This document shows, piece by piece, positions 1 through 8,403 of a DNA stretch of 56,208 nt (position 1 is the first letter of the stretch; the number at the start of each line of letters is the position of its first letter). This DNA is from Alphaproteobacteria bacterium UBA7314 (GTDB lineage: Bacteria > Pseudomonadota > Alphaproteobacteria > MPNO01 > UBA830). The stretch lies in the NCBI GenBank assembly GCA_002471575.1, contig DKQG01000040.1, positions 20,933 to 77,140 of the forward strand. Reading direction: 5' to 3'. Made by a program: the position numbers and the translations under genes. A model generated the notes under the pieces. The model had not been told where the DNA came from. It searched no databases and saw nothing but the letters and a program-made list of their open reading frames with translations.

Positions 1-27
1 GAGTCTTCTCGACCGCACCAGATTAAC

Positions 28-66
28 CCAGGCTCGCCGGTTTTAAGCGGGCCTGGTATTTTTTTG
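28..66 (+). terminator. Intrinsic terminator of the gene upstream of the window
   Basis: A 10-bp stem pairs 28-37 with 47-56 (one G-T pair) around a 9-base loop and is followed by a T-rich run at 57-65. This is a rho-independent terminator for a plus-strand gene lying left of the window. mgtE begins 45 bases later, so mgtE probably has its own promoter. Confidence 0.75.
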
Positions 67-110
67 TCATATTGGCTGGGTAAACCGGTAGATCACGGGA
101 AGCGAGCCGC

Positions 111-1514
111 ATGGTCGACGTTGGCGCAGATACAGAGATCACGCAAGATCTGACGCCTGTTCAGGCAGCGGACCTGCTTGGCTTGAATCCCGAAGTCGTC
201 CGGGATGCAATCGTTGCGCTAGGCTCCGATGATGGCGTCGCGATCCAGGATATCGTTTCCGCGCTCCATCCCGCCGAAGTTGCCGATCTTATCGAAATGC
301 TGCGTGGGCCGATGCGGACCCAGCTTGTGGAATTGCTGCGGCCGACTTTCGATCCGGAAGTTCTGACCGAGCTGGACGAAGTGATCCGCGACGAGATAGC
401 CGAACAGCTGGGCATCGACACCATCGCAAAGGCGATCGCTGCACTGGATTCGGACGACGCCCTGAACCTGATTTCCACGCTGGAGGAAACCAAGCAGCGG
501 CGCGTTCTGCACGCAATATCATATGCCCTGCGATCTATGCTGGAAGAGGGCCTCGCTTTTCCAGAGGAAAGCGCCGGCCGGTTGATGCAGCGCGAATTTG
601 TTGCCGTGCCGTCTTTTTGGAACGTGGGCGAGGTGATCGATTTTCTCAGGGAAAGCGATGATCTGCCCGATGATTTTTACGACGTGTTCGTCGTCGATCC
701 GCGTCACCGGCTTATTGGCTATGTCGCTCTGAGCCGTATTCTGCGCACGAAAAGACCGGTGGCGGTCCGCGACATCATGCTGGGGGAGTTCGTGTCGGTG
801 CCGGTCAATATGGACCAAGAAGACGTCGCTTACGTGTTCGCGCAGCAGGACCTGATTTCGGCCCCGGTGGTAGACGACTCCGAGCGGTTGATCGGCGTGA
901 TCATGATTGATGATATCGTGGACGTTATTCATCAGGAGGCCGAAGAGGACATCATGCGTCTCGGCGGTGTTCAGGAAGACGATTTGTATGCCGCGGTGGT
1001 CGATACCGGTAAATCCCGTTTCGCCTGGCTCTTTGTCAACTTGTTAACCGCGATTATGGCTTCGCTGGTGATTGGGTTGTTCCAGGGAACGATAGAGCAA
1101 GTTGTCATGCTGGCCGTACTGATGCCGATCGCTGCGTCGATGGGCGGCAATGCGGGCACCCAGACGCTGACGGTTGCCGTCCGGGCAATTGCGATGAAAG
1201 AACTAACCCCGGCGAATGCCGTTCGTGTATTGTCCAAGGAAGTGCTGGTGGGTACCTTTAATGGAATGCTGTTCGCTGTCATTATCGGGCTGATTACGTG
1301 GTTCTGGTCGGGCAGCGTCGGTATCGGCGCCGTGATGGCGGTGGCGATGATAATCACCCTTGTGGTGGCCGGGCTGGCGGGTGCGGCGATACCGTTTGGC
1401 TTGTCCCGAACGAGGTTCGACCCAGCGATTGCGTCCGGCGTTTTCCTGACCACCATCACCGACGTGGTGGCCTTCCTCGCATTTCTGGGGTTGGGGGCCT
1501 GGTTTCTGATATGA
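111..1514 (+). CDS. mgtE: Magnesium transporter MgtE
   Basis: This is a 467-residue inner-membrane Mg2+ channel of normal family length. The order is an acidic helical N domain (about residues 15-140), a pair of CBS domains (about 145-270, with a typical RLIGVIMIDDIVDVI end) and five membrane helices from about residue 305. The membrane part carries the family signature MPIAASMGGNAGTQTLTV. In MgtE the N and CBS domains sense cytosolic Mg2+ and gate the pore. It follows a terminator and is not obviously in an operon. No Mg2+ riboswitch was recognised in the 45-base leader, which is too short for one. Confidence 0.95.
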   Translation: MVDVGADTEITQDLTPVQAADLLGLNPEVVRDAIVALGSDDGVAIQDIVSALHPAEVADLIEMLRGPMRTQLVELLRPTFDPEVLTELDEVIRDEIAEQLGIDTIAKAIAALDSDDALNLISTLEETKQRRVLHAISYALRSMLEEGLAFPEESAGRLMQREFVAVPSFWNVGEVIDFLRESDDLPDDFYDVFVVDPRHRLIGYVALSRILRTKRPVAVRDIMLGEFVSVPVNMDQEDVAYVFAQQDLISAPVVDDSERLIGVIMIDDIVDVIHQEAEEDIMRLGGVQEDDLYAAVVDTGKSRFAWLFVNLLTAIMASLVIGLFQGTIEQVVMLAVLMPIAASMGGNAGTQTLTVAVRAIAMKELTPANAVRVLSKEVLVGTFNGMLFAVIIGLITWFWSGSVGIGAVMAVAMIITLVVAGLAGAAIPFGLSRTRFDPAIASGVFLTTITDVVAFLAFLGLGAWFLI

Positions 1515-1614
1515 TCGGCGCCCGCAACTCGGCTGAGTCCGCCGTTTTTAGCCCTTTAAGACGTTTTAATCAGCTTCGCGTCTCACCGCCATCGGGGATT
1601 TGTTGACCAGGTTC

Positions 1615-1788
1615 TTAGATGGCAAATAGGATCTCTGTCCGCGAGAATTCAAAATCGTCCAGACGCATGTCGATGCCATTCAGACGGTTCTGCGTGAGGA
1701 TATCAAACGCAACGACGACACGACCGGCGTTCGGACTTTCGACGGGCTCTAGGAACCGGTTCTGAAGCTTTAGCGCAGACTTTTCCAC
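1615..1788 (-). pseudogene. Possible gene remnant or small unassigned ORF
   Basis: On the minus strand an open frame without an ATG reads into the stop at 1615-1617. It gives a protein-like stretch of about 57 residues, including FDILTQNRLNGIDMRLDDFE. A GTG at 1786-1788 is the only plausible start and has no clear ribosome binding site. A stop lies upstream in frame. The composition looks like real coding sequence, so this may be the tail of a decayed gene, but I do not recognise the family. I see nothing else in the 1515-1843 gap. Confidence 0.3.
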
Positions 1789-1843
1789 AGATTTCCAGAT
1801 AGTGGTGCGTGAACGGGCGCCAGCCGCGCTTTATGATGGCGTC

Positions 1844-2278
1844 ATGACCGTTCACTTGATCAAGCTTGCCGTCGGTATCGAGAATTTTTCGGGCCTCGCT
1901 GAACGACAGGCGCATCGGCTGGCGGAAGCGGCCGGATCGAACGAGCCTAAGCTTAGGCACTTAACCCGTTCGACGCCGAGGCGGGCGGATGAGCTTCTCG
2001 ACGGTGGGTCGATTTACTGGGTCATCAAGCGCGCCATCCGCGCGCGTCAGCGCGTCCTAGATATCGACCAGTCAGTCAATCACAAGGGTATGCCGCGCTG
2101 CGCGCTGATCCTTGACCCCGAGCTAGTACCCGTCCGGGCGCAGCCGTGTAGGTCATTTCAGGGTTGGCGGTACCTCGCAGAGAAAGATGCGCCGTTAGAC
2201 GTGATTGGTTTCCAGGATGACGCGGACGAACTGCCGGCCGAGATGGCGGAGGAATTGCGCGAACTAGGTCTTCTCTAG
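1844..2278 (+). CDS. DUF1489 family protein
   Basis: The 144-residue protein matches the alphaproteobacterial DUF1489 family in start (MTVHLIKLAVGIENF), core (RADELLDGGSIYWVIKRAIR, RQRVLDI) and end (LDPELVPVR..., FQGWRYL, DAPLDV). The function of the family is unknown. The ATG at 1844 was chosen over an upstream start at 1802 because family proteins begin at MTVHLIKL. The gene ends 8 bases before the convergent ferredoxin reductase gene. It is a cytosolic protein with no signal peptide or membrane segment. Confidence 0.85.
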   Translation: MTVHLIKLAVGIENFSGLAERQAHRLAEAAGSNEPKLRHLTRSTPRRADELLDGGSIYWVIKRAIRARQRVLDIDQSVNHKGMPRCALILDPELVPVRAQPCRSFQGWRYLAEKDAPLDVIGFQDDADELPAEMAEELRELGLL

Positions 2279-2286
2279 TACGTGGC

Positions 2287-3513
2287 TCAGCCTTTAAGAA
2301 GCTTCTGGAGCTTTAACTCCGGATCGGCGAGGTCGGACGCGTTGAATGTCTTACCAGACGTCATCATGCGGCGCGTGAAGCGAAGGTCTCGCGGGTTGTT
2401 AATCGCTGCCGCGCCTTCCAGCTTCCCGTCCTTTAGGTAGAATTCCACGAATTCTCCGGCATCCCGGTCGCCCCGAACTGCCGTTTCGTCCCACTCTTCC
2501 GGCAGCCCCATTAGCTGGATGTTTGCGTCATACTGATCGGACCAGAACCAGGGAATTTCGGCATAAGAGTCCTCGCCGCCTAGCATGGCCTTCGCTGCGC
2601 AGATCGCCTGGTTCTGCGCATTTTCCCATGATTCAAGTCGGATGCGGCGACCAAGAAGCGGGTTCGGGTGATTTGCGTTATCGCCAGCCGCGTAGATGTC
2701 GGGGTGCGAGGTTTGTCCTTTGTCGTCGACGATGATCCCGTTGTCGGTGGCCAGTCCCGCCGCTGTGGCCAGCTCCACATTTGGGGTCAGGCCGATACCG
2801 ACGACGGCTATGTCGCAGTCGATCACCCATCCGTCCGACATGACCGCTCGTTGAAGGCGGCTGTCGCCTTCGAAATGATCGAACGAGACACCGCAGCGGA
2901 TATCGACGCCGTTGCGGACATGCAGGTCGTGAATCCATTGTGACATTTCCGGCGAAAGCGCGCGCGCGCATACCCGGTCGGCCAGTTCCACAACGATGGC
3001 CGTCGCCTCCTGTTTGCGGGCCGCGGCAGCGACTTCCAGTCCGATCCATCCGGCACCGATCACCAGTACGGTTGCATCCGGCGTCATCTTTGACCGGATG
3101 GCGTCGGCATCGTCGATCGTGCGCAGCGTATACACGCCGTCCAAGTCGGCGCCTTCCACCGGCAGCCTGGTCGCTCGGCCGCCCGTTGCGATCATCAACT
3201 TGTCCCACGCGACGGTCTTACCGTCTTCGAGTGTCAGCGTATGTTCATCCGGTGCAATCTCCGATACGCGGGTGCCAAGGCGCATTTCGATATCGGCGTC
3301 CTCCAATGTACCCGGCGGCCATAGCAGGCAGATCTCTTTCTCAGCGTTGCCCAGAAGGACTTCCTTGGACAGCGGCGGGCGCTCGTGCGGCGGGAAATTT
3401 TCATCCCCGAAAATTACGACACGTCCTTCGAACCCTTGGTCGCGAAGGGTTTTTGCCGTCCATCCACCGGCCTGGCCGGCCCCGATAATGATATATGTCT
3501 GGTCTGCGGACAT
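2287..3513 (-). CDS. FAD-dependent ferredoxin reductase of a ring-hydroxylating dioxygenase
   Basis: The 408-residue flavoprotein belongs to the rhodocoxin/putidaredoxin reductase type. An N-terminal FAD Rossmann motif GAGQAG is at residues 11-16, a NAD(P)H motif GAGWIG at 153-158, and the second FAD motif (DIYAAGDNANHPNP) lies near residue 275. It transfers electrons from NADH to the Rieske ferredoxin encoded 15 bases upstream. With that ferredoxin and the terminal oxygenase at 5711-7443 it would complete a class IV-like three-component dioxygenase. The exact partner is inferred from position. The operon is ferredoxin-reductase, possibly with the FAH gene before them. Confidence 0.9.
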   Translation of the reverse strand: MSADQTYIIIGAGQAGGWTAKTLRDQGFEGRVVIFGDENFPPHERPPLSKEVLLGNAEKEICLLWPPGTLEDADIEMRLGTRVSEIAPDEHTLTLEDGKTVAWDKLMIATGGRATRLPVEGADLDGVYTLRTIDDADAIRSKMTPDATVLVIGAGWIGLEVAAAARKQEATAIVVELADRVCARALSPEMSQWIHDLHVRNGVDIRCGVSFDHFEGDSRLQRAVMSDGWVIDCDIAVVGIGLTPNVELATAAGLATDNGIIVDDKGQTSHPDIYAAGDNANHPNPLLGRRIRLESWENAQNQAICAAKAMLGGEDSYAEIPWFWSDQYDANIQLMGLPEEWDETAVRGDRDAGEFVEFYLKDGKLEGAAAINNPRDLRFTRRMMTSGKTFNASDLADPELKLQKLLKG

Positions 3514-3528
3514 TGCGTCTTCTCACCG

Positions 3529-3852
3529 TTAACCGTTCGGCAGGCCGACCAGAATGTCGTCGCCTTCGATCTTCACTTCGTAAGTGGCAAGATCCACCGT
3601 CGCAGGCGGGGTTTCGGCCTTGCCTGTCTTCACGTTGAACTGCGCGCCATGCAGCGGACATTCAAGGCATTCGCCTTCCAGGTACCCGTCCGCCATCGAG
3701 GCATAGGCGTGGCTGCAGATATCGTCCATCGCGTAGAATTCACCGCCGAGGTTGATGATGGCGACTTCCTTGCCTTCGATGATGACCTGAATCGCCTCGT
3801 CTTCGTCGAGCTGATCTGTTTTGAGGGCATTGTGAAAAGTTACGTCACTCAT
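3529..3852 (-). CDS. Rieske [2Fe-2S] ferredoxin, dioxygenase component
   Basis: The 107-residue protein has the full normal length of dioxygenase ferredoxins (BphF/NagAb-like). The cluster ligands are C46 and H48 in CSHAY and C65 and H68 in CPLHG, with the usual 16-residue spacing between the two boxes. It carries single electrons from the flavoprotein reductase (next gene downstream) to the Rieske centre of the oxygenase alpha subunit. The short 15-base gap to the reductase gene supports co-transcription. The start is the ATG at 3852. It is cytosolic. Confidence 0.93.
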   Translation of the reverse strand: MSDVTFHNALKTDQLDEDEAIQVIIEGKEVAIINLGGEFYAMDDICSHAYASMADGYLEGECLECPLHGAQFNVKTGKAETPPATVDLATYEVKIEGDDILVGLPNG

Positions 3853-3956
3853 AATAATTTCCGTCCGTGTGTTCTGTGTTGGTTCGGTTCTGAAGGGTCG
3901 GCGGAGTGTACAAAACGGCCCTCAACCCCTCAACAGCTAAGCGATTGAAATAGACG

Positions 3957-4817
3957 CTAAACCGTTTCGTTCTCAATAGGGTTCAAGAGGACATCAACGC
4001 CTGATACCTCCACTTCCACCGTGTCGCCGTCGCGGAGCCAGGTGGGCGGATCGAGGCGGGCGCCGGAACCCGTCGGCGTTCCGGTGGAAATGATGTCGCC
4101 AGGTTCCAGGGCATTCCAGGTGGACGCATAGGCAATAAGATACGAAAAATCGTAGAGGATATTTGCCGTCGTATCGTCCTGACGCACTTCACCGTTTACC
4201 CGCGTCGTGACGCGCATGTCGTCATAGCCGTCGCTGAATTCGTCGGCAGTTACCATCCACGGACCCACCGAGCCGCAACGATAGAAATTCTTGCCCTGCG
4301 TAATGTTGAGCTTTTCGTGTCGCATCCAGTCCCGGATACAACCTTCATTCAAGCATGTAACCGCGCCGATGTGGTCAAGTGCGCTTTCGCGTGGAATCCG
4401 GCGCCCGCCTCTCCCGATGACGAGCGCGATCTCCCCTTCGTAATCGAGTTGCTCGGATTCCGGCGGTACCAGCATGGCCTGATTATGGGCGACAAGTGTT
4501 TCGGGCGTACGGAGAAAAATGTTCGGGTAGTCCCCTTTGATCGAATTCCCGTATTCGGCGTCCCGGTTGCCATAGTTGATCCCGACGCACACGATCTGGC
4601 CGGGAAAATCGATGGGCCGTCTGTATTCGATTTCGTCCAAGGAATAATCGGCATCCGCGCCGGCAACGGCTTGTAACGCTTTTTTCTGCGCCCCGGGATC
4701 GAGCAGATTCGTCAGCCCGGACACATCCGGCATCCGGGAGGCCAGGTCGAAAACCTTGTCGCCATCGATCATGCCGAAAGACGTAGAATCATTCGCGCCG
4801 AAGGTGAGCAGTTTCAT
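3957..4817 (-). CDS. Fumarylacetoacetate hydrolase (FAH) superfamily enzyme
   Basis: The 286-residue protein has the FAH fold. The conserved region runs from about residue 70 and includes the metal-binding E-x-E pair in YEGEIALVIGRGG, and it ends with GDIISTGTPTGSGA. Superfamily members hydrolyse or decarboxylate C-C bonds in acylpyruvates and related ring-cleavage products with Mg2+ or Mn2+. It lies between the GntR regulator and the ferredoxin gene on the same strand, so a role in the same aromatic pathway is likely, but the substrate cannot be told. It is one of five FAH-superfamily genes in the window. Confidence 0.88.
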   Translation of the reverse strand: MKLLTFGANDSTSFGMIDGDKVFDLASRMPDVSGLTNLLDPGAQKKALQAVAGADADYSLDEIEYRRPIDFPGQIVCVGINYGNRDAEYGNSIKGDYPNIFLRTPETLVAHNQAMLVPPESEQLDYEGEIALVIGRGGRRIPRESALDHIGAVTCLNEGCIRDWMRHEKLNITQGKNFYRCGSVGPWMVTADEFSDGYDDMRVTTRVNGEVRQDDTTANILYDFSYLIAYASTWNALEPGDIISTGTPTGSGARLDPPTWLRDGDTVEVEVSGVDVLLNPIENETV

Positions 4818-4885
4818 CGTTCGGATTATTCCGTCAGTGAGTTGTCTCGTCAGTCATACCCGCCCGCCTAGAGGAAATCGAGGCG

Positions 4886-5584
4886 CTAGCCGGCGGCGAA
4901 GAGTTTGTGCAGGTGAGCAAGGTGTTGTGACATTTCATCAGCAGCCCCCGCCGCATCCCGTTGTCTGAGCCGGGCTAGAAACCGGCGGCGGGAAGCAACC
5001 ACTTCCGCGGTGTCTTCAGCCGATATCGGACGGTGGACCTGTCGTAACAGGTCCATCAGGATCCTCATCAGCAGAATGAGGACCGGATTTCCCGTGCATT
5101 CCCCCAGAAGGACATGGAAACCGATGTTCAGATCCGTCTTGGCATCCATGTTCTCGTCTCGGGTTAGTTTTTCAACGGCATCGATGTTTTCTTCTAGCCG
5201 GTTCAGATCCGCTCCGGTTGCGCGTGCCACTACCGCTTCCACGATGGCGGTTTCGATTAGCAACCGGGCATCGGTTATGTCGGTTAGTTCGACGCCTCCA
5301 AGATGCAGCAGGTCTTCGATCGATTGAGCGACCGCCTCCGGGTCGCCGTCCGTAATGAAGGCGCCGCCATGTGCACCCTTTTGCAGGGTGATCAGGCCGG
5401 CGTGTTCCAGTGCGCGCAGCGCTTCGCGGACGGCATTCCGGCTGGTGCCGAACTGTTCCGCCAATGTTCGTTCGGGCGGCAGTTTGTCGCCGGGCTTCAG
5501 GGTGCCGCCACGGACCTGTTCGCGAATCTGATCGCCGATCACCTCGAACGTGCGACGGGTGCGGGCGGGGGCGAAGTCGTCCAT
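4886..5584 (-). CDS. GntR/FadR-family transcriptional regulator (FCD domain)
   Basis: The 232-residue repressor has an N-terminal winged helix (about residues 10-80, with KLPPERTLAEQFGTSRNAVR and a GAFI wing end) and a C-terminal all-helical FCD ligand-binding domain. It is transcribed divergently from the dioxygenase alpha gene and shares a promoter region containing a FadR-type operator at 5624-5634. It probably represses the dioxygenase genes and itself until the aromatic substrate or an intermediate binds. A longer reading from a TTG at 5635 is possible but would start inside the operator. The ATG at 5584 gives the normal family N terminus. Confidence 0.9.
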   Translation of the reverse strand: MDDFAPARTRRTFEVIGDQIREQVRGGTLKPGDKLPPERTLAEQFGTSRNAVREALRALEHAGLITLQKGAHGGAFITDGDPEAVAQSIEDLLHLGGVELTDITDARLLIETAIVEAVVARATGADLNRLEENIDAVEKLTRDENMDAKTDLNIGFHVLLGECTGNPVLILLMRILMDLLRQVHRPISAEDTAEVVASRRRFLARLRQRDAAGAADEMSQHLAHLHKLFAAG

Positions 5585-5623
5585 CTTGGAAAATTCCGGT
5601 ACCGGTTGACTCGATTGGTTTAA

Positions 5624-5634
5624 TGGTAGTACCA
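5624..5634. promoter_or_regulatory. FadR-type operator TGGTAGTACCA
   Basis: The site is an 11-base inverted repeat that fits the FadR-subfamily consensus TNGTNNNACNA exactly. It is nested in a wider repeat, GATTGGT (5613-5619) against ACCAATC (5631-5637). It lies 40 bases upstream of the regulator ATG and 77 bases upstream of the dioxygenase alpha ATG, as expected for control of both directions. A second perfect palindrome, CCGGTACCGG, lies at about 5597-5606 and could be an accessory site. Confidence 0.7.
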
Positions 5635-5710
5635 ATCAACACAAATTTCAAACACTATCCCGATAACCGCTGACATGTGCGGTTTTCGGTGCCGAAGCGA
5701 GGGAGAAATT

Positions 5711-6952
5711 ATGGCAGAAGCCGAAACCCGGAAGATCGAATGGCCCGATGACGGTGTCAGTCGCATCCCATATCAGATCTATACCGATCCCGATAACTAC
5801 GAGGACGAACAGAGGCGAATCTTCCGTGGCCCGATCTGGAGTTTCGTCTGCACGACACAGGAAATCGAGAAGCCGGGCGATTACATGACGACCTATATCG
5901 GCGATACACCGGTGATTGTTCTGCGTGATCTGGAGGGCGAGGTTCAGGTCATCGTCAATCGCTGTGCCCACCGCGGCAATCTGGTCTGCATCAACCGGGA
6001 AGGGAACACCGACGAACTGACCTGCGTCTATCACAACTGGCGATACGATCTTCAGGGCAACCTGAAAAGTGTCGCGTTCGGCAAGGGTGTCGGAAAGTCC
6101 GGCGGCATGCCGGATGATTTTGACCGGACAGAGCACGGCCTCCAGCGCCTCCGCGTCGAGGTCTATCAGGGTTTGATCTTTGCCACTTTTTCGGATGAGG
6201 TTGCGCCACTGACTGATTGGCTGGGCGAAGAGATGGTCGAGAATATTGACCGGGTTGTCGGGCGCGGGATGGTGCTTCTCGGCACCTATAGCCAGTACAT
6301 GCCGAACAACTGGAAGCTCTATATGGAGAACGTGCGCGATTCCTATCACGCCAGCATCCTTCACATGTTCCAGGCTACGTTCCGACTCAACCGCCTGTCA
6401 ATGAAAGGCGGGATCAAGCTGTCCGACAACGGTTGGCATCACATCAGCTATTCCATTGCCGAAACCGACCGGGAGGAAGACCAGTACGACGCGAAGAAGC
6501 TGCGCGCGGTGAAGGATGGCTATACGTTAGCGGACCCGACGCTGGTAAAAGGCTGGCGCGAATTCGACTGCGGTACCACGCTGGCCATCCAGTCGACCTA
6601 TCCGAATTTCGTGGTTCAGCAGATTTCCAATTCGCTGGCGTTGCGCCTGTGCCTGCCCAAGGGCTCGGAAGAATGCGAATTGCTGTGGTGGGTGTTCGGC
6701 ACGCCGGAAGACACCGAAGAACAACAGGAGATCCGCATCAAGCAATCCAACATGATCGGGCCGGGTGGCGTGATCTCGATGGAGGACGGCGTAGTTGGCG
6801 GATGGATACAGCGCGGCACCAAACGCGACCAAGAGAAGACCACCATCGTCCAAATGGGCGGCCGCGACGTGGCGCCCAGCGCGGAAGGCCGGGCGACTGA
6901 GGTGTCGATCCGGGGGTTCTGGCAGGGCTATCGCGATTGCATGGGGCTGTGA
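5711..6952 (+). CDS. Aromatic ring-hydroxylating dioxygenase, alpha subunit
   Basis: The 413-residue terminal oxygenase large subunit carries Rieske ligands C85/H87 (CAHRGN) and C105/H108 (CVYHNWRYD). A mononuclear-iron site sits in NVRDSYHASILH, with bridging D210 and ligands H213 and H218. The N terminus (IPYQIYTDP..., F.GP.W.FV) resembles the anthranilate 1,2-dioxygenase AndAc / salicylate 5-hydroxylase NagG group, so an aromatic carboxylate is the likely substrate. The ATG at 5711 follows GGGAGAAATT. An upstream start at 5675 would add 12 unlike residues. The beta subunit follows after 2 bases. Confidence 0.92.
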   Translation: MAEAETRKIEWPDDGVSRIPYQIYTDPDNYEDEQRRIFRGPIWSFVCTTQEIEKPGDYMTTYIGDTPVIVLRDLEGEVQVIVNRCAHRGNLVCINREGNTDELTCVYHNWRYDLQGNLKSVAFGKGVGKSGGMPDDFDRTEHGLQRLRVEVYQGLIFATFSDEVAPLTDWLGEEMVENIDRVVGRGMVLLGTYSQYMPNNWKLYMENVRDSYHASILHMFQATFRLNRLSMKGGIKLSDNGWHHISYSIAETDREEDQYDAKKLRAVKDGYTLADPTLVKGWREFDCGTTLAIQSTYPNFVVQQISNSLALRLCLPKGSEECELLWWVFGTPEDTEEQQEIRIKQSNMIGPGGVISMEDGVVGGWIQRGTKRDQEKTTIVQMGGRDVAPSAEGRATEVSIRGFWQGYRDCMGL

Positions 6953-6954
6953 CA

Positions 6955-7443
6955 ATGGATGGATCGGTAAATCTGGGCGCCGATGTGCGCCGGCAAATCG
7001 AAGACCTGATCGCGGATTACGCGCATGCCATAGACGACGACAGGCTGGAGGAATGGCCTGACTTTTTCACCGACAACTGCTCGTACCGCATCATCAACCG
7101 GGAAAATCACGCCAAGGGCCGGCGGGTCGGCATCATGGACTGTTCAAGCAAGGGCATGCTGCGGGACCGTATTCTCGCCCTGCGGGAAGCCAACGTGTAC
7201 GAGCCTCACTTCTATCGCCATCTGCAGTCCGACACTCGCATTACCGGCATGGACGAAGACGCCTATGAGGTCGAAACGTCCTTCGCGATCGTCCGCACCA
7301 TGCAGGAAGGCGACATGTCGATCTTCTGTGCCGGGCAGTTCGTCGACGAGATCGTTTTCGATGGCGATACGCCGCTTTTCAGGAAAAGGCTGGTTGTCAC
7401 CGACTCAAATCGCATTCATACCCTGATCGTCATACCCATCTGA
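6955..7443 (+). CDS. Aromatic ring-hydroxylating dioxygenase, beta subunit
   Basis: The 162-residue protein has the NTF2-like fold of dioxygenase small subunits: an N-terminal helix pair (IEDLIADYAHAIDDDRLEEW), the FFTDNCSYRI strand and the RDRI...L helix. It has a structural role in the alpha3beta3 hexamer. The gene starts 2 bases after the alpha stop codon, so the two are translationally linked. The family group is again AndAd/NagH-like. It has no metal ligands, as expected. Confidence 0.9.
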   Translation: MDGSVNLGADVRRQIEDLIADYAHAIDDDRLEEWPDFFTDNCSYRIINRENHAKGRRVGIMDCSSKGMLRDRILALREANVYEPHFYRHLQSDTRITGMDEDAYEVETSFAIVRTMQEGDMSIFCAGQFVDEIVFDGDTPLFRKRLVVTDSNRIHTLIVIPI

Positions 7444-7455
7444 GGATTTGCGAAG

Positions 7456-8400
7456 GTGACCTCCAAGCCCCGTATCGCCATTGCGATCGGCGACCCAGCG
7501 GGCATCGGCCCCGAGATCTCGATCAAGGCATCGCTGAACCGAGATGTGTGTGATATCTGCGATCCCGTCATCGTGGGCGATTACGAGGTTCTCGCCCGGT
7601 ATGCGCACGTGCTTCGCAAACCTCCGCCCGAAAACGTCGTCGATGTCGGCGCGATCAACGTAAATTTCCTGACGCCGGGCGAGAGCGACGCATCCTGCGG
7701 CCGCGCGATCCTGGAATATGCCGCCAAAGCCGTGGACATGGCTCAGGCGGGCGAAGTCGATGCCGTGGTCGCATGCCCGCAGACGCAATCATCGATAAAG
7801 GCGGCTGGCATCGAGTTCGACGGCTATCCATCCTGGGTGGCGCGGCGGACCGGCACCGATCCGGACGACGTTTTCATGATGTTGGTGTCCGACCGCCTGC
7901 GAATTGCCCATGTCACACTTCATCTCGGTATTCGCGAGGCGCTGGATCTGATCGATACACCGCGTATCGTTCGGACGCTCAGCGCTGCGAATACCGCGCT
8001 ACAACGGATCGGTATCGCCACGCCCAGGATTGCTGTTTCCGGGATCAATCCGCATGCGGGAGAGGACGGGCTTTTTGGTTCGGAAGAGGCAGAGATTGTG
8101 ATGCCGGCGCTGGACCAGGCGCGCGCGGCCGGGATTGACGCTCATGGTCCGTTCGGCGCCGATACGATGTATCTGGACAAGAGTTTCGATGCCTATGTCG
8201 TGATGTATCACGATCAGGGCCATATTCCCGCGAAGCTGGTCGGGTTCGACGGGACGGCCGCCTTTGCCATCGGCACGCCGGTTCTGTTTTCGTCGGTTGC
8301 GCATGGCAGTGCGTTCGATATCGCCGGACGTGGCAAGGCAAGCGCGGGCGCGCTCGTCTGGGCGATCAAACAGATTTCGGGCGCGGCGGCGGCCGCATGA
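7456..8400 (+). CDS. PdxA-like dehydrogenase (candidate dihydrodiol dehydrogenase)
   Basis: The 314-residue protein is a PdxA-superfamily NAD-dependent dehydrogenase. Its start is AIAIGDPAGIGPEI, and its metal-site regions are INPHAGEDGLFG and MYHDQGHIPAKLVGFD. True PdxA oxidises 4-hydroxythreonine phosphate in B6 synthesis. The paralogue TphB instead oxidises and decarboxylates a terephthalate cis-dihydrodiol. Its place 12 bases after the oxygenase beta gene, far from core genes, makes the catabolic role more likely here. A GTG start is used. Substrate assignment is inference. Confidence 0.85.
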   Translation: MTSKPRIAIAIGDPAGIGPEISIKASLNRDVCDICDPVIVGDYEVLARYAHVLRKPPPENVVDVGAINVNFLTPGESDASCGRAILEYAAKAVDMAQAGEVDAVVACPQTQSSIKAAGIEFDGYPSWVARRTGTDPDDVFMMLVSDRLRIAHVTLHLGIREALDLIDTPRIVRTLSAANTALQRIGIATPRIAVSGINPHAGEDGLFGSEEAEIVMPALDQARAAGIDAHGPFGADTMYLDKSFDAYVVMYHDQGHIPAKLVGFDGTAAFAIGTPVLFSSVAHGSAFDIAGRGKASAGALVWAIKQISGAAAAA

Positions 8401-8403
8401 TCG

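Noticed and set aside
7456..8400. Biosynthetic pdxA
   Set aside because: Context is entirely catabolic and directly follows oxygenase subunit genes; kept as PdxA-like with an inferred role.
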